DNA of 5,252 nucleotides from Candidatus Kapaibacterium sp. GTDB lineage: Bacteria > Bacteroidota > Ignavibacteria > Kapaibacteriales > UBA2268. Every line of letters starts with the position of its first letter. The first letter of the stretch is position 1. Both the position numbers and the translations under genes were made by a program. The DNA lies in NCBI GenBank assembly GCA_027858275.1, contig JAQIDA010000118.1:1-5252 (forward strand), in the 5' to 3' direction. The notes beneath the pieces are model-generated. The model saw only the letters and a list, made by a program, of their open reading frames with translations. It was not told where the DNA came from and did not search any database. This document shows positions 1-5,252 of this stretch, piece after piece.

Positions 1-76
1 AGTTTCTGCATGAGCCGAAGCCTTCGGATTCCATCTGCTTGACCATTGCCAAAGCGCGTTTTCTGCGTTCGGGCTG
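1..76 (-). repeat. Exact 76-bp direct copy of an internal sdhB segment (left copy, cut by window edge)
   Basis: Bases 1-76 are identical, base for base, to 1371-1446 and in the same orientation; identity stops sharply at 76/77. Read on the minus strand this is codons 192-216 of SdhB (starting QPERRKR and including the cluster cysteine equivalent to C214) plus one further base. The copy has no start codon: the SdhB frame continues upstream for ten codons and then meets a stop at 107-109, so it cannot make a protein by itself. It may extend left beyond the window. It is either a truncated sdhB duplicate (pseudogene fragment) or an assembly artefact; the sequence alone cannot separate these. Confidence 0.95.
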
Positions 77-102
77 ATCTATTTCAATTGACGAGAACAG
101 CC

Positions 103-1125
103 TTATTCAAATTCGAGAAAACGGATTCTAATATTTCCCCCGTTTATCTCAATAAAACCCCATCTTTTTTCTTTTTTTGTTTGAAATTTTAATAGTTGAC
201 TGTTATCATTTTGAATTTTACATCTATGCGAGTAATGCCAATCAGAAATCGAAAAATTTTCAGCAATTATTTGCATTGGGATTAGATTGCCGGCTTCAAG
301 CTTTGCAATATATGTGTTGACACTATCAACACACAAATGAAAAAGCTTGTTGTTTGATACAAATGAAGTAGCAATAGTTACTTTTGGACTGCGATCATCC
401 CAAAAAGAATAAATTGAGTCTTTGAAAAGAGCTTTGACCCCGAGTAAGGAATTTGTACCTCTGATTAATTTGGTATAATGTTCTTTTTCTACAATTCCAT
501 AATAATAATTACTCCGGCATTGTTTCAATAACCTGGGATCGTCAATTGAGAGAATTGACAACCATGAAGAAATGTAGTAAACACTATCAAGTTTGTTGAC
601 AATTTTTCCGGAAGATTTGAGTTCGTATTCTTTTCCTGTTTTTTTATCTTTAAACCATGTTGTTGATCCCCATTCACCAAAATCAAGATGAGTTACATAA
701 AAATTATCATCTTCATAGATCATATCATCTACTTCATTAATTTTTATCCACTCCAATTTAATTTTATCTAAATAATATGTGTTATGGTCCATATATGTTT
801 TTGTAAAAATACTGTCATTTCTAATAAATAAATCATAATATGTTGTGTTTGAAATATCTCTTGGAATTTGAATCTTGTGTTCAACCTCCCCGTTTTCTGA
901 GATAATAAAAAAATATTTTAAATCACGACCATTTAATATTCTTTCCTCAAAATAGCAATAGTATTTATTGTTATGTCTTACTGCATGCGTTATGACAGCT
1001 CCGGTAGCAGGCTTAATCAATTCTTTGATATTTATATTGATAGTATCTTTTGTAATAGTAAATGGTTGGCTATTAGCAATATAACTTAAGCCAAATATGA
1101 TAATAATAATTATTATATTTTTCAT
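103..1125 (-). CDS. Hypothetical exported protein, 340 aa, AT-rich
   Basis: I do not recognise this protein. I chose the ATG at 1123-1125 rather than the upstream ATG at 1183-1185 because it opens with a classic export signal: MKN, then seven isoleucines in a row, FGLSYIANSQ, with a likely cleavage site around ANS-Q. The mature part, roughly residues 20-340, is rich in Tyr, Asp, Asn, Lys and Ile and has no further obvious membrane segment. It holds recurring short pieces of the form D-S-I/V-Y/F (NDSIF, LDSVYY, KDSIYSFWDD), which recall the beta-strand/turn periodicity of beta-propeller or other all-beta secreted proteins. That fold guess is inference only. No catalytic motif and no C-terminal sorting domain is visible. 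It lies 147 nt downstream of sdhB on the same strand, but its much lower GC content and the hairpins between them suggest a separate unit. No clear promoter or strong Shine-Dalgarno site was found; an AGAG stretch about 12 nt upstream is weak. Confidence 0.8.
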   Translation of the reverse strand: MKNIIIIIIIFGLSYIANSQPFTITKDTININIKELIKPATGAVITHAVRHNNKYYCYFEERILNGRDLKYFFIISENGEVEHKIQIPRDISNTTYYDLFIRNDSIFTKTYMDHNTYYLDKIKLEWIKINEVDDMIYEDDNFYVTHLDFGEWGSTTWFKDKKTGKEYELKSSGKIVNKLDSVYYISSWLSILSIDDPRLLKQCRSNYYYGIVEKEHYTKLIRGTNSLLGVKALFKDSIYSFWDDRSPKVTIATSFVSNNKLFHLCVDSVNTYIAKLEAGNLIPMQIIAENFSISDWHYSHRCKIQNDNSQLLKFQTKKEKRWGFIEINGGNIRIRFLEFE

Positions 1126-1212
1126 TGCCGATGTGGTTCTCTTGTATAACAACACTACTGTCCTTGAAATCCAAACAATATACAAATTAATAAAAAGACC
1201 TGAGCCCTCCCC

Positions 1213-1229
1213 AAAAACAAAATGTTTTT
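1213..1229 (-). terminator. AT-rich inverted repeat, weak candidate terminator after sdhB
   Basis: A 7-bp perfect inverted repeat (1213-1219 with 1223-1229, 3-nt loop) lies about 45 nt after the sdhB stop. On the minus-strand transcript the 3' arm is TGTTTTT, so the arm itself supplies a U-rich stretch. The stem has one G-C pair and would be unstable, and G residues follow the T run. It could be an incidental A/T palindrome, since an overlapping one (tttttaaaaa, 1225-1234) is adjacent. Confidence 0.25.
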
Positions 1230-1256
1230 AAAAAGCACCCAAGTCTAATAATATCA

Positions 1257-1274
1257 AACACGAGAACTCGTGTT
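1257..1274 (-). terminator. Perfect hairpin overlapping the sdhB stop codon
   Basis: Bases 1257-1264 (aacacgag) and 1267-1274 (ctcgtgtt) form an 8-bp perfect inverted repeat around a 2-nt centre, realistically a 7-bp stem with a 4-nt loop. It sits exactly at the 3' end of sdhB, sharing two bases with the stop codon at 1273-1275. No run of U follows on the minus strand, so it does not match a standard intrinsic terminator. It may be a 3' end or mRNA-stability hairpin marking the operon end. Confidence 0.4.
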
Positions 1275-2019
1275 ATTCTCCCATTATAGAAGCCTTCATA
1301 AACTCACGGTTCATCTTGGCTATGAATCTGACAGATATGCCTTTCGGGCAAGCTGCTTCGCATTCGTAGTAGTTTCTGCATGAGCCGAAGCCTTCGGATT
1401 CCATCTGCTTGACCATTGCCAAAGCGCGTTTTCTGCGTTCGGGCTGTCCCTGTGGCAATAACGCAAGCTGACCCATTTTAGCGGATGTGAACAGCATCGC
1501 TGCGCCGTTAGGGCAAGATGCCACACATGCGCCGCAACCGATACAAGCGGCAGCGTCCATAGCGAGTTCAGCGTTGACTTTCGAGATCGGCAGTGCGTTG
1601 GCATCCTGTGGAGCTCCCGTAGGAACAGACACAAATCCTCCGGCTTGGATGATTCTGTCTAAGGAAGCGCGGTCTACTGTCAAATCTTTGATCAGCGTAA
1701 AGGCTTTGGAACGGAACGGTTCTATATAAATAGTATCCCCTTCTTTGAATTTACGCATGTGCAACTGGCAAGTTGTTGTCGCTAATTCAGGGCCGTGCGG
1801 TGTTCCGTTGATGACCAACGAGCAGGCGCCGCAAATACCTTCGCGACAGTCATGATCGAAGTAAATCGGATCAATGCCGGCTGCCATCTGAGTTTCAATA
1901 ACTGTATCAAGCATTTCTAAGAATGACATGTCGGGTGAAACGTTGTCAAGGTCGAATTTTTCAAATTTTCCTTGAGCCTGTGCGTTTTTTTGTCTCCAAA
2001 TAAATAAGGTAAGTTTCAT
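1273..2019 (-). CDS. sdhB: Succinate dehydrogenase/fumarate reductase iron-sulfur subunit, 248 aa
   Basis: This is the electron-transfer subunit of complex II. It carries electrons between the FAD of SdhA and the quinone/heme region of SdhC on the cytoplasmic face of the membrane. The N-terminal ferredoxin-like domain (about residues 1-110) has 2Fe-2S ligands C58, C63 and C66 in CREGICGAC, and C84. The C-terminal domain has the CIGCGACVASCP motif with C159, C162, C165 and C169, plus C214, C220 and C224 near the end. By comparison with E. coli SdhB, C159/C162/C165/C224 would hold the 4Fe-4S cluster and C169/C214/C220 the 3Fe-4S cluster. All expected ligands are present and the length is normal for the family. 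The ATG at 2017-2019 shares one base with the sdhA stop (TAATG) and follows a strong AAGGAG, so translation is probably coupled. FrdB is the alternative name if the enzyme works as a fumarate reductase. Codons 192-216 are the segment repeated at the left edge. Confidence 0.97.
   Translation of the reverse strand: MKLTLFIWRQKNAQAQGKFEKFDLDNVSPDMSFLEMLDTVIETQMAAGIDPIYFDHDCREGICGACSLVINGTPHGPELATTTCQLHMRKFKEGDTIYIEPFRSKAFTLIKDLTVDRASLDRIIQAGGFVSVPTGAPQDANALPISKVNAELAMDAAACIGCGACVASCPNGAAMLFTSAKMGQLALLPQGQPERRKRALAMVKQMESEGFGSCRNYYECEAACPKGISVRFIAKMNREFMKASIMGE
1371..1446 (-). repeat. Right copy of the 76-bp direct repeat, inside sdhB
   Basis: Identical to 1-76, offset by 1370 bases. This copy is in its natural place, encoding SdhB residues 192-216 between the two C-terminal cysteine clusters. 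The flanking bases at the 1446/1447 side differ completely from those at 76/77, so the repeat boundary there is sharp. The other boundary cannot be seen because the left copy runs into the window edge. Confidence 0.95.
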
Positions 2020-3932
2020 TATTTGTAACTCCTTGTCGCAAGTTTCACATTTTCGAATTCCAACATCTCCTTATGAAGCTCAGGCTTATTCCCTACTCCT
2101 TTATATTCCCAAGCCGCCACATAAGCATAGTCTTCGTCATTACGTAAGGCTTCGCCTTCGTCTGTTTGATGTTCTTCTCGGAAGTGAGCGCCGCAAGATT
2201 CTCCGCGATCCAAAGCGTCCCAAATCATTACTTCCGCGAATTCTAAGAAGTCAGCGACTCTGAGAGCTTTTTCAAGAGCAATGTTCAGATCGTCGGCAGT
2301 TCCCGTTACGTTTACATCTCTCCAGAATTCATCACGAATCTTAGGAATTTCTTCCAAAGCTTTCTTCAAACCTGCTTCGTTTCTGCCCATACCGACGCTG
2401 TTCCACATAACCAGACCGAGTTCACGGTGGAATGAGTTTGCGCTGCGTTTGCCGCCTACGGACATCAATTTTTTGACTTTGTCTCTTGTATCCTGCTCAG
2501 CCTTTTTGAATTCGGGATGATCAGTTGTGACAGGCTCTAATTTTTCCGAGGCGAGATAGTGAGCTATTGTATAAGGTATCACGAAGTATCCGTCCGCCAA
2601 ACCTTGCATCAATGCGCTTGCACCGAGTCTGTTCGCGCCGTGGTCAGAGAAGTTCGCTTCGCCGAGCACGTGAAGACCGGGTATAGTACTCATCAAGTTG
2701 TAATCGACCCACAAGCCGCCCATTGTATAATGAGAAGCGGGGTAAATCTGCATTGGTTCTGTGTAAGGATCAGTACCGGTGATGCGTTCGTACATTTCAA
2801 ACAAGTTGCCGTATTTTTCCGTTATAGCATCTTTGCCCAAACGATTGATAGCGTCTTCAAAATCGAGATATACACCGAAGCCGCTTATGCCGACGCCGTT
2901 TCCGGCATCACAAACTTCTTTTGCGGAACGAGAGGAAATATCACGAGGAGCCAAGTTGCCGAAGCTCGGATATTTTCTTTCGAGATAATAATCTCTTTCG
3001 TTTTCAGGAATCTCCGAAGGTTTGCGTTTATCAGCTTTTTTCTTAGGAACCCAGATACGACCGTCATTACGCAATGATTCGGACATAAGGGTCAATTTCG
3101 ATTGGTGATCGCCCATTACGGGGATACATGTAGGGTGAATCTGAGTATAACAAGGATTAGCAAAAGCCGCGCCTTTTTTATAAGCTCTGTAAGCAGCCGT
3201 GACATTGCATGCCAAAGCGTTTGTCGACAGATAGAATACGTTGCCGTATCCGCCTGTTGCCAAACAAACAGCGTCGCCCCAATGTGATTCGACTTTGCCC
3301 GAAACAAGGTCACGAGTAATGATACCGCGGTTTTTTCCGTCGATAATAACTACATCAGTCATTTCCTTGCGCACGTGCATTTTGACTTTGCCGAGACCTA
3401 CTTGGCGAGAAAGCGCCGAATAAGCACCGAGAAGCAATTGCTGTCCCGTCTGGCCGCGAGCATAAAAAGTTCTGGAAACCTGAGCACCGCCGAAAGAACG
3501 ATTGGACAATGTGCCGCCGTATTCGCGAGCGAAGGGAATTCCCTGAGCCACACACTGATCGATAATACTGTTACTTACTTGTGCCAGTCTGTATACATTG
3601 GCTTCGCGTGAACGGAAGTCGCCGCCTTTGACTGTGTCATAGAACAAACGCCAAACACTGTCGCCGTCGTTCTGATAATTTTTTGCCGCATTGATACCGC
3701 CCTGAGCCGCAATACTGTGAGCGCGACGAGGTGAATCGTTGTATGTAAATGCCTCGACTTCGTAGCCGAGTTCTGCGAAAGAGGCTGCTGCCGCTCCGCC
3801 CGCAAGACCTGTACCAACTACGAGAATTTTATATTTTCTCTTGTTAGCGGGATTTATCAGCTTGCTGTCAAAACGATGTTTATCCCATTTGTCCTGGATA
3901 GGACCTTCCGGAATTTTTGATTCTAATTTCAT
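2019..3932 (-). CDS. sdhA: Succinate dehydrogenase/fumarate reductase flavoprotein subunit, 637 aa
   Basis: This is the catalytic subunit of complex II, interconverting succinate and fumarate at a covalently bound FAD. The start is placed at the ATG at 3930-3932, giving MKLESKIPEG. It has AGGAGG six bases upstream and makes the usual ATGA overlap with the sdhC stop; an in-frame ATG at 4011-4013 would add 27 unconserved-looking residues deep inside sdhC. Visible motifs (numbered from this start) are the Rossmann FAD loop VVGTGLAGG (38-46), the FAD-attachment region AHSIAAQGGINAA with H72 as the likely flavin-linked histidine, QIHPTCIP (H266), the active-site APRD (R330, by analogy with the E. 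coli catalytic arginine), ASHYTMGG (H401) and HGANRLGASAL (R435). The C-terminal helical part (about 470-637) is complete. NRSFGGAQVSRTFYARGQTG at 144-163 resembles type B enzymes of Bacteroidota and relatives. All key residues are present, so the enzyme should be active; FrdA is the alternative name. Confidence 0.97.
   Translation of the reverse strand: MKLESKIPEGPIQDKWDKHRFDSKLINPANKRKYKILVVGTGLAGGAAAASFAELGYEVEAFTYNDSPRRAHSIAAQGGINAAKNYQNDGDSVWRLFYDTVKGGDFRSREANVYRLAQVSNSIIDQCVAQGIPFAREYGGTLSNRSFGGAQVSRTFYARGQTGQQLLLGAYSALSRQVGLGKVKMHVRKEMTDVVIIDGKNRGIITRDLVSGKVESHWGDAVCLATGGYGNVFYLSTNALACNVTAAYRAYKKGAAFANPCYTQIHPTCIPVMGDHQSKLTLMSESLRNDGRIWVPKKKADKRKPSEIPENERDYYLERKYPSFGNLAPRDISSRSAKEVCDAGNGVGISGFGVYLDFEDAINRLGKDAITEKYGNLFEMYERITGTDPYTEPMQIYPASHYTMGGLWVDYNLMSTIPGLHVLGEANFSDHGANRLGASALMQGLADGYFVIPYTIAHYLASEKLEPVTTDHPEFKKAEQDTRDKVKKLMSVGGKRSANSFHRELGLVMWNSVGMGRNEAGLKKALEEIPKIRDEFWRDVNVTGTADDLNIALEKALRVADFLEFAEVMIWDALDRGESCGAHFREEHQTDEGEALRNDEDYAYVAAWEYKGVGNKPELHKEMLEFENVKLATRSYK
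2029..2034 (-). promoter_or_regulatory. Strong Shine-Dalgarno site for sdhB
   Basis: AAGGAG on the minus strand, nine bases before the sdhB ATG and lying within the last codons of sdhA. It supports the chosen sdhB start and, with the one-base TAATG overlap, translational coupling to sdhA. Confidence 0.75.
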
Positions 3933-4630
3933 ACGCTGCCTCCTACCAATCCGAGAAGAATTGTGATCGGTATTGATATTAAACAAAGAACAATTACTAC
4001 TGACCAAATCCAAGCGCCTTTGCTAATCATAGCGTCGTATTTGGGGTGATTGAGTCCCAAAGTCTGGAACATACTCTGAATAGCGTGACTAAGATGGAAA
4101 CCCATCAAGATAACGCCGACTACATAGACAATAGATACAATAGGTTGTTGGAAACCTTGAACTACCATCAAATAAGCATCGTGACGTTCGAACATACCGT
4201 TCGGTCCGAAAGATTCCATATGTCCGTAGATAGAGGGATCAGCCGTGCCGGCAGTAAAGTGTAAAATGTGATAAGTCAGGAAGGCAAAAATCATCAAGCC
4301 TGTCCAAATCATTGTGCGGGTAGTCAATTTCGCTTTTACATAGCGTTTTACTTTGTATTTCACCGGTTTAGCTCCGCTGTTGATCAAAGCGAGGTTAATT
4401 GATGTAATTACGTGTAAAATAAGCGAAAGAAACATTACTATGCGGATGACCCAAAGCAATTCACCGAGACCTTGTAAAAATGCTGCATAGGTATTGAAAG
4501 TTTCTTTGCCTATGAACATCTGCATATTACCGACAGTGTGGCCGGTAACAAACAAGACGATAATTACTCCGGTCACTGCCATTACCACTTTGCTTAACAA
4601 AGTGGATTTTAGAAAGCCAAACAGTGACAT
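3929..4630 (-). CDS. sdhC: Succinate dehydrogenase/fumarate reductase cytochrome b subunit (type B, di-heme), 233 aa
   Basis: This is the membrane anchor of complex II, binding heme b and quinone. Five hydrophobic segments can be seen at about residues 13-33, 58-80, 104-125, 160-182 and 206-229, the layout of type B SdhC/FrdC in which one protein replaces SdhC plus SdhD. Histidines sit in the first four helices: H31 (TGHTVGN), H73 (LILHVI), H121/H124 (TYHILHF) and H179/H182 (GFHLSHA). They match the expected four axial ligands of two hemes by comparison with Bacillus subtilis SdhC and Wolinella FrdC; which of each pair in helices 3 and 4 binds heme is not settled. It is the first gene of the operon; its TGA at 3929-3931 overlaps the sdhA ATG. 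The start at 4628-4630 has only a weak AGGA four bases upstream. Some type B enzymes couple the reaction to the membrane potential, but this cannot be read from the sequence. Confidence 0.95.
   Translation of the reverse strand: MSLFGFLKSTLLSKVVMAVTGVIIVLFVTGHTVGNMQMFIGKETFNTYAAFLQGLGELLWVIRIVMFLSLILHVITSINLALINSGAKPVKYKVKRYVKAKLTTRTMIWTGLMIFAFLTYHILHFTAGTADPSIYGHMESFGPNGMFERHDAYLMVVQGFQQPIVSIVYVVGVILMGFHLSHAIQSMFQTLGLNHPKYDAMISKGAWIWSVVIVLCLISIPITILLGLVGGSV
3939..3944 (-). promoter_or_regulatory. Strong Shine-Dalgarno site that fixes the sdhA start
   Basis: AGGAGG on the minus strand, six bases before the ATG at 3930-3932 and inside the 3' end of sdhC. This site decides the sdhA start: the longer in-frame start at 4013 has no comparable site and would overlap sdhC by 85 bases. 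Confidence 0.8.
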
Positions 4631-4674
4631 AATATCCTGTAATAAAGTTGATAAATTATGTATTAATTACTGTA

Positions 4675-4694
4675 TCTTAAAATTCGTTTTAAGA
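4675..4694. promoter_or_regulatory. Perfect 8-bp dyad upstream of sdhC, candidate operator
   Basis: The half-sites tcttaaaa (4675-4682) and ttttaaga (4687-4694) are exact inverted copies around the 4-base centre ttcg. The dyad ends 45 bases before the sdhC start and overlaps the best promoter guess. Two 8-bp arms with a 4-bp spacer is a geometry used by dimeric repressors and CRP/FNR-type or Rex-type regulators, but the arm sequence does not clearly match their usual sites. It could instead form a small RNA hairpin if transcribed. The symmetry is seen; the operator role is inference. Confidence 0.4.
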
Positions 4695-4705
4695 AAATTA
4701 GACAA
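4677..4705 (-). promoter_or_regulatory. Possible sigma70-like promoter of sdhCAB
   Basis: TTGTCT (4700-4705) and TTTTAA (4677-4682) are separated by 17 bases on the minus strand and would start transcription about 35-40 bases before the sdhC ATG. The -10 match is poor, and no Bacteroidota-style TTTG/TAnnTTTG pair was found. In such AT-rich DNA chance matches are common, so this is only a guess; its overlap with the dyad at 4675-4694 is the main reason to list it. Confidence 0.2.
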
Positions 4706-5025
4706 AAAAAAGCGAAATAACTCTTATCCTGAGCTAATCCGACTAATAGCTGTTATAAAATTAAAGGGTCACTTATTTTGCCTGATGATCGATTGTTCAT
4801 TTTCCTGTATTCTGTTGATTCACTCAAACATGGACTCCGGTGTGTTCATAATGTCGATGAACTCTAATTATTCAACAACAATTTTCAGAATCGGAATTTA
4901 CAAAAAACGAGAATAAATTACAAATCACAATACTTAATTTTTACAATATTTATTCTCTGTATCCGGAGAATTTCTTTTATAGGAATTAGGGGGATATTCT
5001 TTTCCTCTCATATTATCAAATTCCG

Positions 5026-5039
5026 CTCCGACAGCGGAG
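5026..5039. repeat. Small GC-rich inverted repeat
   Basis: ctccg (5026-5030) and cggag (5035-5039) form a 5-bp perfect stem with a 4-nt loop. An alternative pairing of 5022-5026 with 5034-5038 is also possible. It directly adjoins the larger dyad at 5040-5065. Confidence 0.45.
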
Positions 5040-5065
5040 ATATAATATTGTATTCAATATTATAT
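5040..5065. repeat. Perfect 11-bp AT-rich inverted repeat
   Basis: Bases 5040-5050 and 5055-5065 are exact reverse complements around the loop tatt (5051-5054). It is the longest perfect dyad seen in the window. It lies about 120 bases downstream of the possible gene end at 5183 (minus strand). There is no T tract after it in either direction, so it is not a standard intrinsic terminator; it could be a protein-binding site, a transcript-end structure, or chance in AT-rich DNA. Confidence 0.5.
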
Positions 5066-5182
5066 ATATGTATCTATCGAGTGTTGTTTACCGATTTTGG
5101 AACAGTAATAAATATTTCGGAGATTGTTGTAAATAGAGCGGAAGCACAAACAATACTCTGCCGGTCCAAAAGTGATCTGTCT

Positions 5183-5252
5183 TCATTGCCCCGGAGCTCC
5201 TCCGCCCGGACGAAAAGGCGATCTTCCTAAACGATAAAAACTCAAAACTTCT
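5183..5252 (-). CDS. Possible C-terminal end of an unidentified gene, cut by window edge
   Basis: On the minus strand a frame open from the window edge (first full codon at 5249-5251) ends at TGA 5183-5185 and encodes 22 residues ending in RSPFRPGGGAPGQ. GC content falls sharply after this stop, as expected at a gene end, and the Gly/Pro-rich tail looks like a natural C-terminus. A competing frame from 5252 stays open for 54 codons to TAA at 5088-5090, so the reading frame is uncertain. Too little is present to name a product. If real, it reads in the same direction as sdhCAB but is separated from it by about 550 bases. Confidence 0.3.
   Translation of the reverse strand, partial: EVLSFYRLGRSPFRPGGGAPGQ

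Larger units (their letters stand above)
4631..5182. other. AT-rich non-coding region upstream of sdhC
   Basis: About 550 bases with no convincing gene on either strand. Next to sdhC it holds the likely operon promoter/leader with a perfect dyad (4675-4694). Near the right side it holds two adjacent inverted repeats (5026-5039 and 5040-5065). A weaker hairpin lies at 4952-4971 (6 perfect pairs plus a G-U and a G-C pair on the plus strand), followed on the plus strand by the T-rich ttcttttat. That could terminate a plus-strand transcript, but no plus-strand gene is seen before it. Short open frames such as 4934-5011 (minus, 25 aa) lack ribosome-binding sites and are probably chance. No tRNA, CRISPR or known riboswitch was recognised. 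Confidence 0.6.

Noticed and set aside
1103..1116. 14-bp perfect A/T palindrome near the start of the exported-protein gene
   Set aside because: It is explained by the run of isoleucine codons in the signal peptide.
1..1446. Idea that the repeats bound an insertion sequence or composite element carrying the exported-protein gene
   Set aside because: No transposase, no terminal inverted repeats, and the repeat is an internal piece of sdhB, much longer than a target-site duplication.
1320..1729. Open frames opposite or overlapping sdhB (1320-1634 minus, 1487-1729 plus)
   Set aside because: Shadows of sdhB, whose cysteine clusters prove the true frame.
2033..3611. Several plus-strand and alternate-frame open frames across sdhA, the longest 172 codons at 2559-3077
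   Set aside because: They lie antisense to or out of frame with a gene with complete family motifs, have no recognisable domains, and are expected shadows of its codon use.
4494..4916. Plus-strand open frame of 140 codons
   Set aside because: Starts antisense inside sdhC and runs through its promoter region; low-complexity composition, no domain, no ribosome-binding site seen.
4934..5011. Minus-strand 25-codon small open frame
   Set aside because: No ribosome-binding site and no recognisable features; too short to support from one sequence.
5048..5230. Plus-strand open frame of 60 codons near the right edge
   Set aside because: It begins within the AT-rich inverted repeat, has no Shine-Dalgarno site, and its Ser/Arg-rich end is antisense to a more natural minus-strand gene end.
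1..5252. Search for a CRISPR array, toxin-antitoxin pair, tRNA, defence system or other new multi-gene system
   Set aside because: No spaced short repeats, no paired small genes, no tRNA-like fold and no accessory gene cluster were seen; the core is an ordinary complex II operon.

Overview
The window holds a complete minus-strand operon for a membrane-bound succinate:quinone oxidoreductase or fumarate reductase (complex II). It is read right to left as cytochrome b subunit (sdhC), flavoprotein (sdhA), iron-sulfur subunit (sdhB). One cytochrome b protein with about five membrane helices and several helix-embedded histidines, with no second anchor protein, fits the di-heme type B enzymes of Bacteroidota, Chlorobiota/Ignavibacteria-like bacteria, Campylobacterota and some Firmicutes. 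The style of the SdhA and SdhB sequences looks most like the Bacteroidota/Chlorobiota superphylum. The strong Shine-Dalgarno sites before sdhA and sdhB would be unusual for a typical Bacteroidota genome and lean towards the Chlorobiota/Ignavibacteria side. This placement is an inference, not a measurement.

Layout: 1-76 is an exact copy of an internal piece of sdhB (1371-1446). 103-1125 (minus) encodes an AT-rich, unrecognised, probably exported protein. 1126-1272 is a short AT-rich spacer with two inverted repeats. 1273-2019 is sdhB, 2019-3932 is sdhA and 3929-4630 is sdhC. 4631-5182 is about 550 bases of AT-rich non-coding DNA with several dyads. The right edge may hold the last codons of another minus-strand gene.

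The three sdh genes are tightly coupled: sdhC/sdhA overlap as ATGA, sdhA/sdhB overlap as TAATG, and the two downstream genes have near-perfect Shine-Dalgarno sequences. SdhA oxidises succinate (or reduces fumarate) at a covalently bound FAD, SdhB carries electrons through its 2Fe-2S, 4Fe-4S and 3Fe-4S clusters, and SdhC passes them to or from quinone in the membrane through heme b. The direction of the reaction cannot be decided from sequence alone.

I see no new multi-gene system here. The oddest signal is the 76-base perfect repeat at the left edge. It is either a very recent partial duplication of sdhB or an assembly-edge artefact, and its perfect identity and position make the artefact a serious possibility.
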